The notes under the pieces were generated by a model, which saw only the letters and a list, made by a program, of their open reading frames with translations, ran no database searches and was not told the DNA's origin. Shown here piece after piece: positions 56,406 through 59,238 of a DNA stretch of 59,238 nucleotides. Within the stretch, counting starts at the first letter, position 1. The number at the start of each line of letters is the position of its first letter. The DNA is taken from the NCBI GenBank assembly GCA_905182485.1, contig CAJJBO010000023.1, positions 1 through 59,238 on the forward strand, read 5' to 3'. Made by a program: the position numbers and the translations under genes. The stretch is from an uncultured Luminiphilus sp. (lineage in GTDB: Bacteria > Pseudomonadota > Gammaproteobacteria > Pseudomonadales > Halieaceae).

Positions 56406-57771
56406 TTAGGCGGGCTTGTCTTCCAAGTAGGATGAGAGCGTTGCGTGAAAGTGCCGAATCCGGAGCTCTTGATAACTCGCCGTGAGCACTTGGCCAGACC
56501 GAGATGCCATCAGGCCTTTTTGCACCTCAGGTAAGTTATTGGCGTCCTGATCAAATAGCGACCCCAACATGCCGAGCTCTTCAGCCTCAGCGTAACGTTC
56601 GTCGTAGCCGAGCCGGATTGTTCTCGCGTCTGGCGGCCTCGGCGCGTCTGTGGCAAAGCCATCGAGTAAATAAATATCCATAATGCAGCCATCCACGTTC
56701 ATACCATCGGGACGATAGCGATAGGTGATCTGGCTCTGAAAGCCACCCCAAGGAGCAAAATTAGGAAAGACCAAATACAAGATAGAATCCATGGTCTCGG
56801 CATCGGTCACCGAAGCCAGCTTATCCGCCTCTAAAAACGCGGCAAATTCTGCTTTTCGAATGGCGCCAATCGCTTCTCTGGAGCTGATGTCATCGGCAGA
56901 CTTGCCGGTCAGCGCCAGCGCCTGCTCGAAGCCCTCCGGACCGGTCATTGCCTCGACTGACTCGCGGACGCTAAAGCGGTCTGCCTGGCCAGGGTTGGGA
57001 ATGCCCTGCGGTGTGATGGTCCGGCTCAAATGCTCACCGAAGACGTCGTACTGTGAGTTATCACCCCCAGTAAAGGATAGAATTTGCGGATGGGTCTGGA
57101 TCGCATGGTAAGACTCAATAAACGCCTCCATGGCCACCTTCCAGTTGCAACGGATCTTTTTTTCGACATGCAACGAAACGTAGCGATCCTCGGGTGCCCA
57201 ACGCGTAAAGTGGTCGCCCAGAACGGAAGCATACTCGTCGAATGCAGGCGCCTCGGGGTCCATATTAATCAGCACCCAACCGCCCCAAGAGGTCACCTGG
57301 ACTTCAGGCAGGTTCAATTGGCTCAGCGCGTCCTCGTCAAATTCCCAATCGCAATACGCGTCTTTAAAACTGCCGTCGAGATGCCAACAAAACCCGTGAT
57401 AAGGGCAGCGGATCTCGTGACTCACGCCACGCCCTGATTTCAGTGCACGTCCTCGGTGCAGACAAGAATTGGGGTAAGCATGAATATCACCGCGTTCGGT
57501 GCGGACAACCGCAATCGAATAGCCAGCAACATCGTGAACATAAAAATCGCCCGCACTGCTGATCTCTGTCTCCCGGCACAGTGACTGCCACACTTTCGGC
57601 CACAGTTGACGCTTTTCCTGTTCGTGATACTCACGCGACTAGAATAGCGGTCCACTGATAACGGTCGTCGGAGCCGAGGTAGGTCTCTGTACTCTCGCGC
57701 AGCGATTCCGGTACCGGCCGAGACTCTTGATCCAGCAAATCTTGATAACTCAGAAAATCGGGTCTTTTCAT
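56406..57771 (-). CDS. Rieske aromatic-ring-hydroxylating oxygenase, alpha subunit (frameshifted)
   Basis: An oxygenase large subunit of about 455 residues. It begins MKRPDFLSYQDLLDQESR at 57771; an indel near 57,635 shifts to YHEQEKRQLWPKVWQSLC. The Rieske cluster is bound by CLHRGRALKSG and RCPYHGFCWHLDGSF (C-x-H and C-x2-H). The catalytic domain has CNWKVAMEAFIESYHAIQTH, with the H-x4-H iron ligands, and FPNFAPWGGFQSQITYRYRP. The substrate is unknown; this branch includes oxygenases acting on aromatic or alicyclic carboxylates. It lies 36 bases downstream of the P450 gene on the same strand, so both are probably one operon. Confidence 0.9.
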
Positions 57772-57807
57772 GACTAAACCTTAAGCATTAATGATGGAGA
57801 CGGCAGA

Positions 57808-59044
57808 TCACGAAATCGTCTTGCTAAACGAGATGTGTAGGTCCGTCAATCCGCGCAACAGTACATTAGGGCTGTGCTTCAGCGGGTTCTTTCCCTCAAC
57901 CAGCGCCCAGTCGGTGGTGCGATTCAGCAACCCCGTCAGCGCAACCTGCATCTCCATTCTGGCCAACTGCGCGCCCAAACAAAAGTGCGTGCCTTGCCCA
58001 AAGGCCAGGTGACTATCAGCATTCTCTCGCGCCACACTCATTGCTCCGCCGTCAGTGAATATCGACTCGTCACGATTGCCCGCTGCAAAACGGACCATCA
58101 AAAAAGCGCCTTCTGGAATATCTACGCCCCCAATCTCTGTGTCTGCCGTCGCGCGACGCCACATACCACTGGTGGGCGTCTCAAGCCGCAAAATTTCCTC
58201 AACCGCTGCCGGTATGAGATCGGGGTGCTGCCGCAACATCGCTTGCTGGTCGGGATTCTGGATCAGCAATACCACGCCGCCTGCAATCGCGCTGGTCGAT
58301 GTTTCATTACCCGCGACGAGAATTTGCTGAATCATCCCCAAGGCCTCTGGCTTGGTCAGCAAGCGACCCTCATCAATCGTATTATTAGCCAGGTCGGAGA
58401 TAATGTTGTCCTCGGGCGCTTCGCGCATACGGTCCAGCAACGCAGCAAAATAGTGCTGGAACTCAACAATATCTTTGGCATTTTGAATTTGCTCTTCCTC
58501 ATCGGCGAGCCGGCCCAATCGACTCGCTGACGCATCGGAACTAACCTACAACGACAGTTCTGACCGAGGCACACCCAACTGATCTGAGATCACGTAGATC
58601 GGTAGCGGCACACAGAAACGATTAAGAAGGTCCACCTCAGGCTCATCAATCCACTGATTAATCAGCTCGTTGCTCATCTTCTCAACTTCGCTGCGCATCC
58701 CCTCGATACGCTTATTCGAAAACACCTTATTAACCAGATTGCGATATACCCGGTGTCTCGGCGGGTCCTGAGTTAGCAGGGTCTCGACCATCTCATAACC
58801 CTGGCCATAAATAGTGTTGACCTCCTCGTTGGAGGAGCCCGTGTTGAGTAGCGCGCTAAAGCTTTTCGCGAATGATTTCGCGAATGATTTCGCGAATATC
58901 GTCATACCGTGTCACTACAAAAACATTAGTGCCTGGCATCTGCCATACCGGCGCCTCTTCTTGCAGCTGCTGGTAGACATGAAATGGACATTCCTGCACT
59001 TCAGCGCTGAAAAAATCCAGTTCCGATAGCTTCACTTTGCTCAT
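57808..59044 (-). CDS. Cytochrome P450 (frameshifted)
   Basis: A soluble bacterial P450 of about 412 residues in three frames. The N-terminus reads MSKVKLSELDFFSAEVQECP and PVWQMPGTNVFVVTRYDDIR; near 58,865 a 12-base tandem repeat precedes a frame change to SSNEEVNTIYGQGYEMVETL and LLTQDPPRHRVYRNLVNKVF. Another indel near 58,530 leads to IQQILVAGNETSTSAIAGG (oxygen-activation I-helix), EEILRLETP (ExxR) and SHLAFGQGTHFCLGAQLARM (haem-binding Cys). It is the CYP107/CYP125-like class-I type. Its start overlaps the stop of the gene before it, and the Rieske oxygenase follows, so an oxidative catabolic operon is likely. Confidence 0.9.
58864..58898. repeat. 12-base tandem repeat inside the P450 gene
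   Basis: TTTCGCGAATGA is repeated twice and a third copy is truncated after TTTCGCGAAT. On the coding strand it gives REIIREIIRE, right where the reading frame is lost. Confidence 0.85.
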
Positions 59045-59238
59045 TTCAGGGCCTCCTTTAAAATCAAATCTGCGTCGGGAAAAGCACTCTCTGGAAGAGA
59101 GCGGGTTTTTGCCTCAACGAATGACGCAAAATCGCCGACTACTATTTGCCACACAAAATAACGTGCTGAACCCTCTATTTCCATCTCAAACGGAGTAAAC
59201 CCCATGGGAATATACGAAAAGTCAGCCGCCCCATGAAC
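59041..59238 (-). CDS. C-terminal end of an unknown gene preceding the P450
   Basis: The last ~65 codons of a frame that enters from beyond the window: it includes GAADFSYIPMGFTPFEMEIE, YFVWQIVVGDFASFVEAKTR and ends PDADLILKEALK. The stop overlaps the P450 start (ATGA), so it belongs to the same operon. I cannot assign a family from this part; no catalytic motif is visible. Confidence 0.55.
   Translation of the reverse strand, partial: VHGAADFSYIPMGFTPFEMEIEGSARYFVWQIVVGDFASFVEAKTRSLPESAFPDADLILKEALK

Noticed and set aside
1..59238. Programmed frameshifting or stop-codon reassignment to explain the broken genes
   Set aside because: The breaks occur at unrelated sequences without slippery motifs or common stop codons, and the neighbouring genes use the standard code and are intact.

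Overview
The window is chromosomal DNA of a gammaproteobacterium, most likely a marine oligotroph-type lineage (Halieaceae/Cellvibrionales-like; this placement is inference from gene content and order, not from a marker search). The support is a Pseudomonas-type leuC-leuD-leuB-asd-fimV-truA-trpF-accD-folC-SPOR-cvpA-purF-metZ super-cluster, AcnB, CysB, MiaE, the SelD/SelU pair and gammaproteobacterial tRNAs with encoded CCA. Coding density is high and most genes between 12 and 42 kb lie on the minus strand.

Layout. 0-9 kb: a partial acyl-CoA carboxylase carboxyltransferase facing pabB, then cysB, a cytosolic 5'-nucleotidase, an AGCS symporter, a D-cysteine desulfhydrase-like gene, yajC, xthA and a formyltransferase-like gene. 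9-11.1 kb: an AT-rich, gene-poor accessory patch with a candidate small RNA, a repeated ~125-bp element flanking a phage-repressor-like gene, several inverted repeats, and tRNA-His and tRNA-Pro. 11.2-20.4 kb: folD, cysS, glnS, ppiB, lpxH, miaE, a DUF1289 gene and acnB. 20.4-36.4 kb: the amino-acid/purine/folate/fatty-acid biosynthesis super-cluster, including trpBA between trpF and accD. 36.6-42.8 kb: rlmKL, two coupled lipoproteins, a methyltransferase, plsC and a small conserved protein. 42.9-49.7 kb: an accessory catabolic stretch (SRPBCC-SDR fusion, epoxide hydrolase, hot-dog thioesterase, exported amidohydrolase, zinc-type oxidoreductase) with slyX and yciH. 49.7-54 kb: slt, selD, selU. 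54-55.7 kb: tRNA-Arg followed by an accessory patch of small proteins. 55.7-59.2 kb: GST, Rieske ring-hydroxylating oxygenase, cytochrome P450 and the tail of an unknown gene, probably an oxidative catabolic locus.

A dominant property of the sequence is that about twenty genes, many of them normally essential (cysS, accD, lpxH, acnB, purF, leuCDB), are broken by single-base indels while the protein continues perfectly in another frame. This points to consensus errors rather than gene decay, and I annotate those loci as whole genes with frameshifts. Two places go beyond simple indels: a patch inside selD that reads as a type IA topoisomerase TOPRIM motif, and a scrambled patch inside acnB.

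I did not find a clearly new multi-gene system. The most promising unexplained signals are the GGA-loop small RNA candidate at 9.3-9.4 kb, the repeat/regulator patch at 9.7-10.8 kb, the PEDPQ-repeat exported protein locus next to tRNA-Arg, the perfect 32-bp palindrome inside pabB, and the foreign patch in selD.
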